Below the pieces are notes generated by a model. The model searched no databases. It saw nothing but the letters and a program-made list of their open reading frames with translations, and had not been told where the DNA came from. From NCBI GenBank assembly GCA_017405305.1, contig JAFRAT010000010.1, positions 1 through 37,722 of the forward strand: a DNA stretch of 37,722 nt. The letters are read 5' to 3'. The position numbers and the translations under genes were made by a program. The stretch comes from Aeriscardovia sp. (GTDB taxonomy: Bacteria; Actinomycetota; Actinomycetes; Actinomycetales; Bifidobacteriaceae). Shown one piece after another: positions 14,151 to 23,044 of this stretch; positions within the stretch are counted from its first letter, which is position 1; each line of letters begins with the position of its first letter.

Positions 14151-16582
14151 GCGGGCAGGCGAAGGCCGCGGAGCCGGATCCGCCGTCCGCCGCGAAGGAA
14201 CCGCAGGCCAGGGCCGTCCACGGCGATATCTTCGTCGATGACTACGAGTGGATGCGCGACACGGATTCGCCGCGCGCACGAGCGCACATTGACGCCGAGA
14301 ACGCTTGGACAGAAGCGAGGACGGCTCCGATGTCGGGCCTGCGCCGCACGCTCTTCGACGAGTTCAAAAGCCGTATCCAACAGACCGATCTGTCGGTGCC
14401 GGTGCGCATGGACGGCTGGTGGTACTTCGCCCGCACGGCGGAAGGACTCCAGTACGGTCTGCAATGCCGCGTCCCGGTGACCGATAAGGCCGACTGGCGG
14501 CCGCCGCGGATCGACCCGTCGTCCGCTCCGGGTTCCTTGCCCGGCGAACAGGTGTACTTCGACGCCAATAAGGAGGCCAAGGGAAAGGGCTTCTTCTCCA
14601 TCGGCGCCATGGACGTCAGCAAGGACGGATCGCTGCTGCTGTACAGCACGGACACGCGCGGCGACGAACGTTACGACATCCGCTGCCGCGTCATCGGCGA
14701 CCGGCCCGTCCTGGGCGTGGAGCCGGGGCACGACCTGCCCGGCGTCATCGAGGGCGTCGCTTCCGGCGGTTGCCTCACGCCCGACGGGCGGTGGATTTTT
14801 TACACGAAGCTCGACGCCGCCTGGCGCCCGTGGACCGTATGGCGCCATCGCGTGGGCACGCCCGTCGTGGAGGACGCCGAAGCCTGGAACGATCCGGACG
14901 AACGGTTCTTTGTGGGCGTGGGCATGAGCTTCGACGAGAAGTCGATCGTCGTCACGAGCGCCTCGAAGACGACATCGGAAGTGCTGCGCGTGCCGGTCGA
15001 CGATCCGACGGCGCGCTTCGATCCGGTCATCCCGCGCCAGGACGGTGTCGACTACGACATGAGCTTCGCGCGCTTCGAGCGCGGCGCGGCCGTCGACGGC
15101 GAGGATATCCCGTTGGCCGTGGTCGTCCACAACCGTGCCGATCCGAACTTCGAGGTGGACGTCATCGACCTGCGCTCCGAGCAGCCCCCGTACCGCATCG
15201 GCGACGGCGTGTGCATCGCGCGCGGCAGCACAGCGGAGGACGATCCGGGCCTGCGCGTCGGCCAGCGCATCGAGGGCATCGAGTTCTACCGGGACTACGT
15301 CGTGCTCAGCTACCGGCGGGAAGGCATGACGCGTCTGGCCGTCGTGTCCTCGCGCCAGGCGGCCGCCGACTTCCAGGCCGGCCGGCCGTGGGCGTTCCGC
15401 GATGTCCTGCCCGGCAAGGGTCTGGGCGGCTTGGCGGACCTGGATCCCGTCGACCACGGCGTGCGCAGCGACGAAGACGCTGCCGCGAGCGTTGCCGCCC
15501 AGAGGCGCGTTGCGGCCGAAAACGCCAGCAGGATCTCCAACATGTCCGGGAGCGCGTCTCGCGACGGTTCCGGCGGCCGGCTCTGGTCCATCGGTTCCGT
15601 GGGCAGCCCGTCCTACGAAGCGCCGTTCTTGCGCTACTCTTACGGTTCCTACACGATGCCGCCGCAGGTCCACGAGCTGGACCCGTCGACGGGCGAGGAC
15701 GTCCTCCTCCGCGCGGCTACGGTCCTAGGCGATTTCGACCCGGCGAACTATTCCGAGCGCCGCGTGTGGGTCCCGGCCTCCGACGGTGTGCGCGTGCCCG
15801 TCTCTCTGGTCTGGCGCACCGACCGGTTGTCCGCTCCGGCCCCGATGTTCATCACCGGCTATGGCGCCTACGAATCGTCGTCCGACCCCGGGTTCTCCGT
15901 CGGCCGGCTCAGCCTGCTGGACCGGGGCGTGCTGTACGCTGTGGCGCACGTGCGCGGCGGCGGCGAGATGGGCCGCCAGTGGTACGAGCAGGGCAAGGGG
16001 CTGTCCAAGAAGAACACGTTCACCGATTTCATCGCCGCCACGCGGTGGCTGGAGGACAACGGCTGGGCCGATCCCGCCAGAACCGTGGCGAACGGCGGCT
16101 CCGCCGGCGGCCTGCTCATGGGCGCCATCGTCAACATGGCCCCGGGCCTGTACCGGGGCGTGGAAGCGGATGTGCCGTTCGTCGACGCGCTGACGTCCAT
16201 CCTCGACCCCTCGCTGCCGCTGACAGTGACAGAGTGGGACGAGTGGGGCGATCCGCTGCACGACTCGGCCGTGTACCGCTACATGAAGTCCTATTCGCCG
16301 TACGAGAACGTCCTGACCGCCGAGCAGCGCCGGAAGCGGTTCGGGTCGGCGGCCATGCCGAGCGTCTTCGTCACGACGTCGCTCAATGACACGCGCGTCC
16401 TGCCAGTCGAGCCGCTCAAATGGGTCGCTCGCCTGCAGGAGCCGGAGGTCGGCGCGGACGCCATCCTCAAGGTCGAGACAGATCTGGCAGGCCATGGCGG
16501 CGCGTCAGGCCGGTACCGGCAGTGGGCCGAGCTGGCGTACGAGAACGCCTGGTGCCTGTGGACGATGGGCATCCGCGAGTAG
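14147..16582 (+). CDS. ptrB: Oligopeptidase B-like S9 serine peptidase
   Basis: Cytoplasmic prolyl-oligopeptidase-family (S9A) enzyme of 811 residues that would cleave short peptides, in the oligopeptidase B type after Arg or Lys. The N-terminal part VHGDIFVDDYEWMRD is the family start, followed by a seven-blade propeller region with SKDGSLLLYSTDTRGDERYD. The catalytic triad is visible: Ser 652 in NGGSAGGLLMG, Asp 748 in SLNDTRVLP, His 783 in LAGHGGASGRY. YDERWWVP-type residues appear as RRVWVPASDGVRVPVSLVWR. It is about 100 residues longer than E. coli PtrB (about 690); the excess includes a charged low-complexity insert around 445-485. Start: GTG 14147 overlaps the preceding phosphatase stop. 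Family is secure, specificity inferred. Confidence 0.88.
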   Translation: MSGQAKAAEPDPPSAAKEPQARAVHGDIFVDDYEWMRDTDSPRARAHIDAENAWTEARTAPMSGLRRTLFDEFKSRIQQTDLSVPVRMDGWWYFARTAEGLQYGLQCRVPVTDKADWRPPRIDPSSAPGSLPGEQVYFDANKEAKGKGFFSIGAMDVSKDGSLLLYSTDTRGDERYDIRCRVIGDRPVLGVEPGHDLPGVIEGVASGGCLTPDGRWIFYTKLDAAWRPWTVWRHRVGTPVVEDAEAWNDPDERFFVGVGMSFDEKSIVVTSASKTTSEVLRVPVDDPTARFDPVIPRQDGVDYDMSFARFERGAAVDGEDIPLAVVVHNRADPNFEVDVIDLRSEQPPYRIGDGVCIARGSTAEDDPGLRVGQRIEGIEFYRDYVVLSYRREGMTRLAVVSSRQAAADFQAGRPWAFRDVLPGKGLGGLADLDPVDHGVRSDEDAAASVAAQRRVAAENASRISNMSGSASRDGSGGRLWSIGSVGSPSYEAPFLRYSYGSYTMPPQVHELDPSTGEDVLLRAATVLGDFDPANYSERRVWVPASDGVRVPVSLVWRTDRLSAPAPMFITGYGAYESSSDPGFSVGRLSLLDRGVLYAVAHVRGGGEMGRQWYEQGKGLSKKNTFTDFIAATRWLEDNGWADPARTVANGGSAGGLLMGAIVNMAPGLYRGVEADVPFVDALTSILDPSLPLTVTEWDEWGDPLHDSAVYRYMKSYSPYENVLTAEQRRKRFGSAAMPSVFVTTSLNDTRVLPVEPLKWVARLQEPEVGADAILKVETDLAGHGGASGRYRQWAELAYENAWCLWTMGIRE

Positions 16583-16718
16583 AATCGGCCGCGAACGGGC
16601 GATCACGGGGGTCAAACCGCGCGGAGCCGGCGCAACTGCCGGAACCATACCGCTCAGGACGGCGAAAACGCTAGGGCCGCTTCAGTTTCGTGCGGTTGCC
16701 GTCCGCCGCTTTTTCTGC

Positions 16719-16724
16719 TTAAAT
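16719..16724 (+). promoter_or_regulatory. Possible -10 box for leaderless rmuC mRNA
   Basis: TTAAAT followed by 7 bases and ATG 16732; no ribosome binding site. Weaker match than the other boxes, because position 2 is T. Confidence 0.4.
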
Positions 16725-16731
16725 CGAACGT

Positions 16732-18087
16732 ATGTTTGATGTTTTTTTTCTGGCGATCGGCCTTGCCGTCGGCGCCGCGGCGGGATATTTCTTCGCCCGC
16801 TCGCGCTCGCCGGAAGCGGCAGCGGGTCCGGCCGCCGACCCGGAGCAGGCCGCGGCCGCAGCGCAGGTCCCGGAACTGAGGGAGCGGCTGGCGCAAGCGC
16901 AGCGGGAACTGGACTCAACGAGGTCCGCTCTCAGCCAAAGCCAGCAGGATTCGGCGTACCAGCAGTCGAAGGCTGAGGGGCTCGCGTCGCAGGCGGAGTA
17001 TCTCAAGCAGCAGCTGTCCGACCTCCAGCAGGCCGAGCAGCGCCGCGTGGAGGAACGCCAGCAGGAGAGAATGTCCGCGCAGCAGGAGCAGTCCGAAATC
17101 CTGCAGGCGCTGTCGCCGGTGTCAGCGAACCTCGAGTCCCTGCGCAAGAAGGTCTCGGAGATCGAAGGGACGCGCCAGGCCGAGCGCGGCAAGCTGGCGG
17201 CGCAGCTGCAGAGCCTAGGCCACCAGCAGGAGATGCTGGACACCGAGACGACGAAGCTGGCCAGCGTTCTGAAGGACAACAAGCAGCGCGGCCACTGGGG
17301 CGAAGTCCAGCTCAAAAACATCGTGGAGGCGGCCGGCCTCGTCGAACACGTCGACTTCGATACGCAGGTGAGTGTCGACGACACGCGCGGCGGCACCGAC
17401 CGGCCGGACATGGTCATCCATCTGCCGGGCAGAAAAATCATCCCCGTCGACGCCAAGGCGCCGTTCACCCAGTACGAGCGCGCCCAGAGCATTCCAGACA
17501 CGGCCCCGGACGCGGAGATGGCGCTGCGGGACCGGTACCTCAAGGAACACGCGCGCAACCTGCGTTCCCACATCGACGAGCTGGCGAAGCGGTCCTACTG
17601 GGAGGATTTCGCGGAATCCACCGACTTCGTGGTCGCCTTCATACCGAATGAGTCATGGCTCTCGGCGGCCCTGACCACCGACCCCAGTCTGCTCGACTAC
17701 GCCTTCGCGCACCGCGTCGCCCTCTGCTCGCCGGTGTCGCTATGGTCGGTCCTCAAGTCCGTCGCTTTCTCCTGGCAGCAGCAGAGCCTGTCCGAGGACG
17801 CCCGCAAGCTGCTGGACACCAGCGATCGCGTCTACAAGGGCTTCTGCACTTTCGGCAAGTACATGGGCGAGCTGGGCGGCGATCTGACCAAGGCCGTGCG
17901 GGCGTACAACAAGGTGATCGGCAACGTCCAGCGGACCATCCTGCCGCCGGCACGGCAAATGCAGCGCATGAGTCCCGAGTCCATCGCGCCGGTCGACTAC
18001 ATCGACGAAGACAAGGGCGACGTGCGCGAACTGACGGCTCCGGAGTTCGTTTCGGACGCCAGCGCGGATGAACATACCGACGATTGA
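16732..18087 (+). CDS. rmuC: DNA recombination protein RmuC homologue
   Basis: A 451-residue protein of the RmuC family, which limits DNA inversions and rearrangements in E. coli and has a restriction-endonuclease-like core. There is one N-terminal membrane helix (3-22, DVFFLAIGLAVGAAAGYFFA), a long Gln/Glu/Ala-rich coiled coil (about 40-165), then the conserved domain: LKDNKQRGHWGEVQLKNIVE, DTRGGTDRPDMVIHLPG, IIPVDAKAPFTQYE (nuclease-like D-x-K), and VVAFIPNESWLSAAL. The start is fixed by the helix and by the -10-like box 7 bases upstream. It leads a three-gene run: the next gene starts 13 bases after its stop and the methyltransferase overlaps that one. Confidence 0.9.
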   Translation: MFDVFFLAIGLAVGAAAGYFFARSRSPEAAAGPAADPEQAAAAAQVPELRERLAQAQRELDSTRSALSQSQQDSAYQQSKAEGLASQAEYLKQQLSDLQQAEQRRVEERQQERMSAQQEQSEILQALSPVSANLESLRKKVSEIEGTRQAERGKLAAQLQSLGHQQEMLDTETTKLASVLKDNKQRGHWGEVQLKNIVEAAGLVEHVDFDTQVSVDDTRGGTDRPDMVIHLPGRKIIPVDAKAPFTQYERAQSIPDTAPDAEMALRDRYLKEHARNLRSHIDELAKRSYWEDFAESTDFVVAFIPNESWLSAALTTDPSLLDYAFAHRVALCSPVSLWSVLKSVAFSWQQQSLSEDARKLLDTSDRVYKGFCTFGKYMGELGGDLTKAVRAYNKVIGNVQRTILPPARQMQRMSPESIAPVDYIDEDKGDVRELTAPEFVSDASADEHTDD

Positions 18088-18100
18088 AAAGAGGAAGACG

Positions 18101-18754
18101 ATGGCAGGCAGTGGATGGAACGATCCCGGCGAGCGGCTGCGGCGGCTGGTGGCGCGGGACATCGGCGGGAAACCGTTCTCCGAACTGAGCTCCGTGGCCT
18201 TCGACCACGACGGGCCAGTCCTGGCCGGGCACGCGCTGCTCGACGCGCTAGAGGACGCCGGCTACTCCGTCGACGATTTCGACGCGGTCGGCGCGCTGAC
18301 GGCCGCCGCCGTCCCGTTCGTCGTCGCCATGATCGACGCGGCCGCTTCCCGCGGCCAGGAGCTGGACGGGTTCAGCCTGGATTTCGTGTATCCAGGAGTC
18401 AAAGGGCCGAGCATCGCCGGCAAACGCGTCGTCCTGCTGGACGCCTGGCTCAGCGACCTGTCATACATCCAAACGTCCTCCATCGTGACGCTGACGGAGT
18501 CCAATGAACTGGACCTCGACTTCGGCGTGGTGTCGCGCGAAGACGCGCAGGTGCTGGCCGTGGCGTCCTTGGTGGCCGGAGGTTCCGGCGAGCCGCCGGC
18601 CACGATCCGGATCGTCGATCCGGTGTCGCGCCAGGAGTCCGAGCTGCCGTTCATCCACGTCTTCTCGAGCGCCGACGTGAAAACGGCCGCCGCTGCCCAA
18701 GGCGATGTCGGCATCAACGGCGAACGCGGAGAAAGCGACGACGCCCGTGTCTGA
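18101..18754 (+). CDS. Orotate phosphoribosyltransferase-like protein lacking the PRPP loop
   Basis: A 217-residue protein that matches the core of orotate phosphoribosyltransferase: FDAVGALTAAAVPFVVAMID (family F..VGGLT.GA.P.A.A) and GPSIAGKRVVLLDAWLSDLS (109-121 of the latter), which aligns with the PRPP loop, normally G.RVLVVEDVVTTGGS. Here the second acidic residue is Ala and the T-T-G is S-D-L, so PRPP binding is unlikely. A binding or regulatory role is therefore more plausible than catalysis, but this is inference. Start: ATG 18101 with AAGAGGAAG 3-4 bases upstream; an in-frame ATG at 18068 overlaps rmuC and has no ribosome site. It lies 13 bases after rmuC and overlaps the next gene by 8 bases. 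Confidence 0.6.
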   Translation: MAGSGWNDPGERLRRLVARDIGGKPFSELSSVAFDHDGPVLAGHALLDALEDAGYSVDDFDAVGALTAAAVPFVVAMIDAAASRGQELDGFSLDFVYPGVKGPSIAGKRVVLLDAWLSDLSYIQTSSIVTLTESNELDLDFGVVSREDAQVLAVASLVAGGSGEPPATIRIVDPVSRQESELPFIHVFSSADVKTAAAAQGDVGINGERGESDDARV

Positions 18755-19511
18755 GCCAACCCCCGTCACCAAAGCAGCCCTGGAATCCGGCGAGCCGGAG
18801 TTCCGCAGGATCGGCGTCGGCCCCTGGACGCAAGAGCATCCAGGCGCGCCACGGCCCGACGATCCGTCGAACCCGGACCACGCGCGCTTCGATCCCGCGC
18901 TGCTGGACAAGGGCGACACGCGCAACGTCCTCGACCGCTACCGCTACTGGACGGTCAACGCCATCCGCGAGGACCTGGACACGCGCGGCCGGCACGGCTT
19001 CGAAGTCGCCGCGGAAAACTGGACGCACGACTTCAACATCGGCTCGATGGTCCGCAGCGCCAACGCCTTCGGCGCGGCTCGCGTCCACATCGTCGGCCCG
19101 CACAAGTGGAACCGGCGCGGCTCACTGATGACGGAGTTGTACCAACACGTGGTACACGATCCGTCCGTCGAGGAGCTCGTCGCCTCCACGCGCGGGCGCG
19201 AACCAGGTCTGCGCGTCATCGCCATCGACAACGTCCCCGGCGCCGTGCCCATCGAGACGTACCGCTTCCCGGAGCGGTGCCTGCTGATGTTCGGAGCGGA
19301 AGGCCCCGGGCTGTCGCAAAGAGCGCTGGACTTGGCCGACGACGTCGTCTACATCACCCAATGGGGCTCCGTCCGCTCCATCAACGCGGGCGCGGCGGCA
19401 GCCGTCGCCATGCACGCCTGCGCAGCCCAGCATCCGGCCACAACACCCTTGCCGCAGAACCCCCAGCAGGCCGCGAGAAACACGGATTCACCGGCTTCCC
19501 CACAAGCGTGA
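18747..19511 (+). CDS. TrmH/SpoU-family RNA 2'-O-methyltransferase
   Basis: A SAM-dependent ribose methyltransferase of the SPOUT fold acting on tRNA or rRNA. The three family motifs are present: [21 protein letters not shown] (motif 1, N..S..R.A.AFG), [20 protein letters not shown] (motif 2) and [16 protein letters not shown] (motif 3). About 85 residues precede motif 1, with no clear substrate-binding domain, so the target RNA cannot be named. GTG 18747 is taken as start (GGAGAAAG about 11 bases upstream), overlapping the preceding gene by 8 bases; ATG 18705 in the same frame would overlap by 50 bases. The product is 254 residues with a low-complexity tail. Confidence 0.85.
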   Translation: MSEPTPVTKAALESGEPEFRRIGVGPWTQEHPGAPRPDDPSNPDHARFDPALLDKGDTRNVLDRYRYWTVNAIREDLDTRGRHGFEVAAENWTHDFNIGSMVRSANAFGAARVHIVGPHKWNRRGSLMTELYQHVVHDPSVEELVASTRGREPGLRVIAIDNVPGAVPIETYRFPERCLLMFGAEGPGLSQRALDLADDVVYITQWGSVRSINAGAAAAVAMHACAAQHPATTPLPQNPQQAARNTDSPASPQA

Positions 19512-19518
19512 GAAACTC

Positions 19519-19532
19519 TGTGAACTGTCACA
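19519..19532. promoter_or_regulatory. TGTGA-N4-TCACA inverted repeat before gatC
   Basis: TGTGA (19519-19523), ACTG, TCACA (19528-19532). It covers where the -35 box of the gatC promoter would be. The half-sites match CRP/FNR-family operators, but the usual spacer is 6 bases, not 4. Confidence 0.4.
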
Positions 19533-19541
19533 AAGCACGGA

Positions 19542-19547
19542 TAGCAT
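19542..19547 (+). promoter_or_regulatory. -10 box for leaderless gatC mRNA
   Basis: TAGCAT followed by 7 bases (TGGTGCT) and ATG 19555; no ribosome binding site. Confidence 0.55.
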
Positions 19548-19554
19548 TGGTGCT

Positions 19555-19851
19555 ATGGCTACATTCACGAAAGAGCAAGTGAAACGCATCGGGGACCTTG
19601 CCGCCATCGCCCTCACGGACGACGAGGCGACAAGCCTCGAAAGCGAGCTGAACGGTCTCGCCGAGTCCATCGACGAACTCAACACCATTCCGACGGACGG
19701 CGTCGAACCGACGACCAACCCCGTCTTCCTTGAGGCCTACCTGCGTCCCGATATCGCCGCGCCCCCGCTCGACCGGGACGCGGCGCTCGCCAGCGCCCCC
19801 GCCACCGAAAACGGCATGTTCGTCGCGCCGCGAATCCTGGGAGAGGAGTGA
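19555..19851 (+). CDS. gatC: Aspartyl/glutamyl-tRNA amidotransferase subunit C
   Basis: The 98-residue small subunit that wraps around GatA and GatB and stabilises the amidotransferase. Family features are visible: [20 protein letters not shown] at the start, [16 protein letters not shown] in the middle, and a C-terminal [24 protein letters not shown] segment (R.D......L.NAP....G.F.VPR). Length is normal. The stop TGA is followed by gatA two bases later. The start has no Shine-Dalgarno sequence but a -10 box 7 bases upstream, so the operon mRNA is probably leaderless. Confidence 0.95.
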   Translation: MATFTKEQVKRIGDLAAIALTDDEATSLESELNGLAESIDELNTIPTDGVEPTTNPVFLEAYLRPDIAAPPLDRDAALASAPATENGMFVAPRILGEE

Positions 19852-19853
19852 GC

Positions 19854-21389
19854 ATGTCCCAGAAATCTGAACTGGTTACCCTGACGGCGGAGCAGATGTC
19901 CGCCAAGCTCAGGAGCGGCGAGATCTCCGCCCGCGAGCTCACGCAGGCCGAACTGGACGTCATCGGTGCCGCGGAGCCGTCCATCCAGGCTTTCCTGGCC
20001 CGTTCGAGCGAAGAGGCACTGGCTCAGGCCGACGCCGTCGACAAGCGCCGCGCCAAAGGCGAGGAGCTTCCGGACCTCGCCGGCGTCCCGGTCGCTGTCA
20101 AGGACATGATCGTCACCAAGGGCATCGAGACGACCGCCGCTTCCAAGATCCTCAAGGGTTGGATTCCGCCGTACGACGCCACTGTCGTCGCGCGCATGAA
20201 GCGCGTCGGCATGCCGATTCTCGGCAAGACCAACCTCGACGAGTTTGCGCAGGGCTCGTCCACCGAGAACTCCGCGTTCCACCCGACCTTCAACCCGTGG
20301 GACACCACCCGCGTTCCGGGCGGCTCCGGGGGCGGGTCCGCGTCCGCGGTCGCCAGCTTCGAGTCCCCGCTGGCCCTGGGCACCGACACTGGCGGCTCCA
20401 TCCGCCAACCGGCCGCCTTCACCGGCACCGTCGGCGTGAAGCCCACCTACGGCCATGTGTCTCGCTACGGCGCCATCGCTATGGCGTCCTCCTTGGACCA
20501 GGTCGGCCCGTGCGCCCGCACCGTGACCGACGCCGCCATGCTCTACGACGTCATCGCCGGCTATGACGACCATGATTCGACTTCCCTGCCAGGCAAGCTC
20601 CCGAGCATGGCCGCGGCGGCTGTCAAGGGCGCCAGGCGCGACCTCAAGGGTCTGAGGATCGGCATCGTCAAGGAAGCCACCGGCGACGGCTTCGAACCGG
20701 AAGTGAACGCCTCTTTCAACGAGGGCGTCGAACTGCTCGAAGGCATGGGCGCTGAAGTCAAGGAAATGAGCTTCCCGAACTTCCTGCACGGCATCAGGGT
20801 GTATTACGTCATCATGCCGGCGGAGGTTTCGAGCAACCTCGCCCGCTACGACGGCATGCGCTACGGCCTGCGCGTCATGCCGCCGGCCGGCGTCCCGCAG
20901 ACGGCCGCGAACATGATGGCGTGCACCCGCGAGGCCGGTTTCGGCCCCGAGGTCAAGCGCCGTATCATCTTGGGCACCTACGCGCTGTCCGCCGGCAAGT
21001 ACGATGAATGGTACGGCAAGGCGCAGCGCGTGCGCACCGTCATGATCCAGGACTTCGCGAAAGCGTTCCGAGACATCGACGTTCTCGTGTGCCCGACAGC
21101 ACCGACCAGCGCTTTCAAGCTGGGCGAGATACAGGACCCGGCGACGATGTACCGCAATGACATCGCCACCATCCCGGCCAACCTCGCCGGACTGCCGGCC
21201 CTGTCCATCCCGTCCGGTCTCGATGGCAGCGGCATGCCGACCGGCTTCCAGATCATGGCCGCCCAGCGCCACGATGACACGGCGTTCACTGTTGCGTCTG
21301 CGCTGGAGTCTGCTTTCACCGAGAAGTGGGGCGCCCCGATCTGGACCAAGATGAAGACCCCGTGGCTCGACTCGATGCCGGAGGAGTGA
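19854..21389 (+). CDS. gatA: Aspartyl/glutamyl-tRNA amidotransferase subunit A
   Basis: The 511-residue amidase subunit that releases ammonia from glutamine for transamidation of Glu-tRNA(Gln) and Asp-tRNA(Asn). The amidase-signature triad can be read: Lys in [14 protein letters not shown], cis-Ser in [14 protein letters not shown] and nucleophile Ser in [15 protein letters not shown]. Length is normal or slightly long. ATG 19854 is chosen: GGAGAGGAG ends 5 bases upstream; the GTG at 19848 overlapping the gatC stop has no room for that site. gatB begins 2 bases after the stop codon. Confidence 0.96.
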   Translation: MSQKSELVTLTAEQMSAKLRSGEISARELTQAELDVIGAAEPSIQAFLARSSEEALAQADAVDKRRAKGEELPDLAGVPVAVKDMIVTKGIETTAASKILKGWIPPYDATVVARMKRVGMPILGKTNLDEFAQGSSTENSAFHPTFNPWDTTRVPGGSGGGSASAVASFESPLALGTDTGGSIRQPAAFTGTVGVKPTYGHVSRYGAIAMASSLDQVGPCARTVTDAAMLYDVIAGYDDHDSTSLPGKLPSMAAAAVKGARRDLKGLRIGIVKEATGDGFEPEVNASFNEGVELLEGMGAEVKEMSFPNFLHGIRVYYVIMPAEVSSNLARYDGMRYGLRVMPPAGVPQTAANMMACTREAGFGPEVKRRIILGTYALSAGKYDEWYGKAQRVRTVMIQDFAKAFRDIDVLVCPTAPTSAFKLGEIQDPATMYRNDIATIPANLAGLPALSIPSGLDGSGMPTGFQIMAAQRHDDTAFTVASALESAFTEKWGAPIWTKMKTPWLDSMPEE

Positions 21390-21390
21390 A

Positions 21391-22890
21391 ATGACAGAGA
21401 AATTAATGAAGTTCTCCGAAGCGATCAAGCGTTTCGATCCCGTCTTCGGTCTGGAAGTCCACGTCGAGCTGAACACGAACACCAAGCTGTTCTGCCCGGC
21501 GCACTACGAGTTCGGTGGGGAACCGAATACCGAGCTCACTCCGGTGTCGCTAGGTTTACCGGGTTCCTTGCCGGTGATCAACAGACAGGCCGTCATCGAC
21601 GGCGTCCGTCTGGGCCTGGCCCTCCATTGCCATGTCAACGAGTGGAGTCAGTTCGCCCGCAAGAACTACTTCTACCCGGACATGCCGCGCGACTATCAAA
21701 TCTCCCAGGCCGACAAGCCGACCAACGGCGAAGGCTATCTGGATGTCGAGCTCGAGGACGGCAGTACGTTCCGCGTGCCGATCGAGCGCGCCCACATCGA
21801 GGACGACGCCGGCAAAAACACCCATATCGGCGGCGCCGACGGCCGCATCGAAGGCGCCGACTACTCGCTCGTCGACTACAACCGCGCCGGCGTGCCGCTG
21901 GTCGAGATCGTGACGAAGCCGGTGACCGGCGCGGGCGAGAAGGTTGCCGAGATCGCCGGCGCCTACGTCCGCGAGATCCGCGACATCGCGCGCGCCCTCA
22001 ATGTTTCCAACGGCAAGCTGGAACAGGGCAATATGCGAGCCGACGTGAACGTCTCCTTGCGCGAGTCGCCGGACGCGCCGCTGGGCACCCGTTCCGAAAC
22101 CAAGAACGTCAACTCGTTCCGCGGCATCGAGAAGACCATTGTCTACGAAATCCGCCGTCAGGCGGCCATCCTTGCGGACGGCGGCCAAGTGTTGCAGGAG
22201 ACCCGCCACTGGGACGAGGCCATGCAGACGACTGCCGGCGGCCGCCTCAAATCCGACGCGAACGACTACCGCTACTTCCCGGATCCGGACCTGGCGATGG
22301 TGCACATCACGCCGGAGCAAGTCGAAGAGCTGCGAGCTACCCTGCCAGAGATGCCGCTGCACCGCAAGCACCGCCTGCAGAAGGAGTGGGGCCTGTCCGA
22401 TTTCGAGATGCGCGACGTCATCAACGCCGGTGCCCTCGACCTCATCGACCAGACCGTGCAGGCCGGCGCCACCGCGTCCGGCGCCCGCAAGTGGTGGCTC
22501 GGCGAAATCATGCGCGAGTCCAATGCCCGCGAGGTTTCGCTGGAGGAGCTGCCGATCACGCCGCAGGACGTCGCCGAAGTCGAGAAGATGATCGTCGGCG
22601 GCAAGCTCAACAACAAGCTCGCCAAGCAAACCGTCGAGGCCGTGCTCAAGGGCGAGGGCCGTCCGGGCGACATCGTCGAGAAGCACGGCTGGAAGGTTAT
22701 GAACGACGATTCCGCCATCGAGAAAGCCGTCGACGACGCGCTGGCCGTCAATTCGGACGTCGCAGCCGAGCTGAAAGCCGGCAATATGAAGCCGATAGGT
22801 GTCATCATCGGCGCCGTCATGCGCGCTACCCATGGCCAGGCCGACGCGAAAGTTGTCAGCGGCCTGATCATCAAGAAGACCCGCGTCTGA
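21391..22890 (+). CDS. gatB: Aspartyl/glutamyl-tRNA amidotransferase subunit B
   Basis: The 499-residue subunit that binds the mischarged tRNA and phosphorylates it before amidation. [20 protein letters not shown] is the family start, followed by [67 protein letters not shown] and [10 protein letters not shown]. The YqeY-like tail domain is present ([15 protein letters not shown] [20 protein letters not shown]). GGAGGAG lies 5 bases before ATG. Complete gatCAB in one operon means the cell can form Gln-tRNA and/or Asn-tRNA indirectly. Confidence 0.96.
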   Translation: MTEKLMKFSEAIKRFDPVFGLEVHVELNTNTKLFCPAHYEFGGEPNTELTPVSLGLPGSLPVINRQAVIDGVRLGLALHCHVNEWSQFARKNYFYPDMPRDYQISQADKPTNGEGYLDVELEDGSTFRVPIERAHIEDDAGKNTHIGGADGRIEGADYSLVDYNRAGVPLVEIVTKPVTGAGEKVAEIAGAYVREIRDIARALNVSNGKLEQGNMRADVNVSLRESPDAPLGTRSETKNVNSFRGIEKTIVYEIRRQAAILADGGQVLQETRHWDEAMQTTAGGRLKSDANDYRYFPDPDLAMVHITPEQVEELRATLPEMPLHRKHRLQKEWGLSDFEMRDVINAGALDLIDQTVQAGATASGARKWWLGEIMRESNAREVSLEELPITPQDVAEVEKMIVGGKLNNKLAKQTVEAVLKGEGRPGDIVEKHGWKVMNDDSAIEKAVDDALAVNSDVAAELKAGNMKPIGVIIGAVMRATHGQADAKVVSGLIIKKTRV

Positions 22891-23044
22891 GTCCTGCCGC
22901 GGCGGGCGCGGTCATGCGGCTCCGGACGTCCGCGGCGTCCAGCGCGCCGTGTGGCCGCGCTTCCGCGTGGAATCGTTTTCTTGGCAACGACGGTCTGCGG
23001 CGGCGGCGTGGACCATGGCACGGTCCAAGACAAAGAAGGGTGAT

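Noticed and set aside
12939..14279. 446-codon minus-strand frame opposite the APP1 phosphatase
   Set aside because: His/Arg-rich antisense shadow; the plus frame carries the DLDDT phosphatase motif.
14042..15673. 543-codon open frame on the minus strand opposite the S9 peptidase
   Set aside because: Typical antisense shadow in high-GC DNA: Arg/His/Val-rich composition, no family motif, while the plus-strand frame has the full catalytic triad.
19737..21485. 582-codon minus-strand frame opposite gatA
   Set aside because: Shadow of gatA; repetitive R/G/H-rich translation and no ribosome site.
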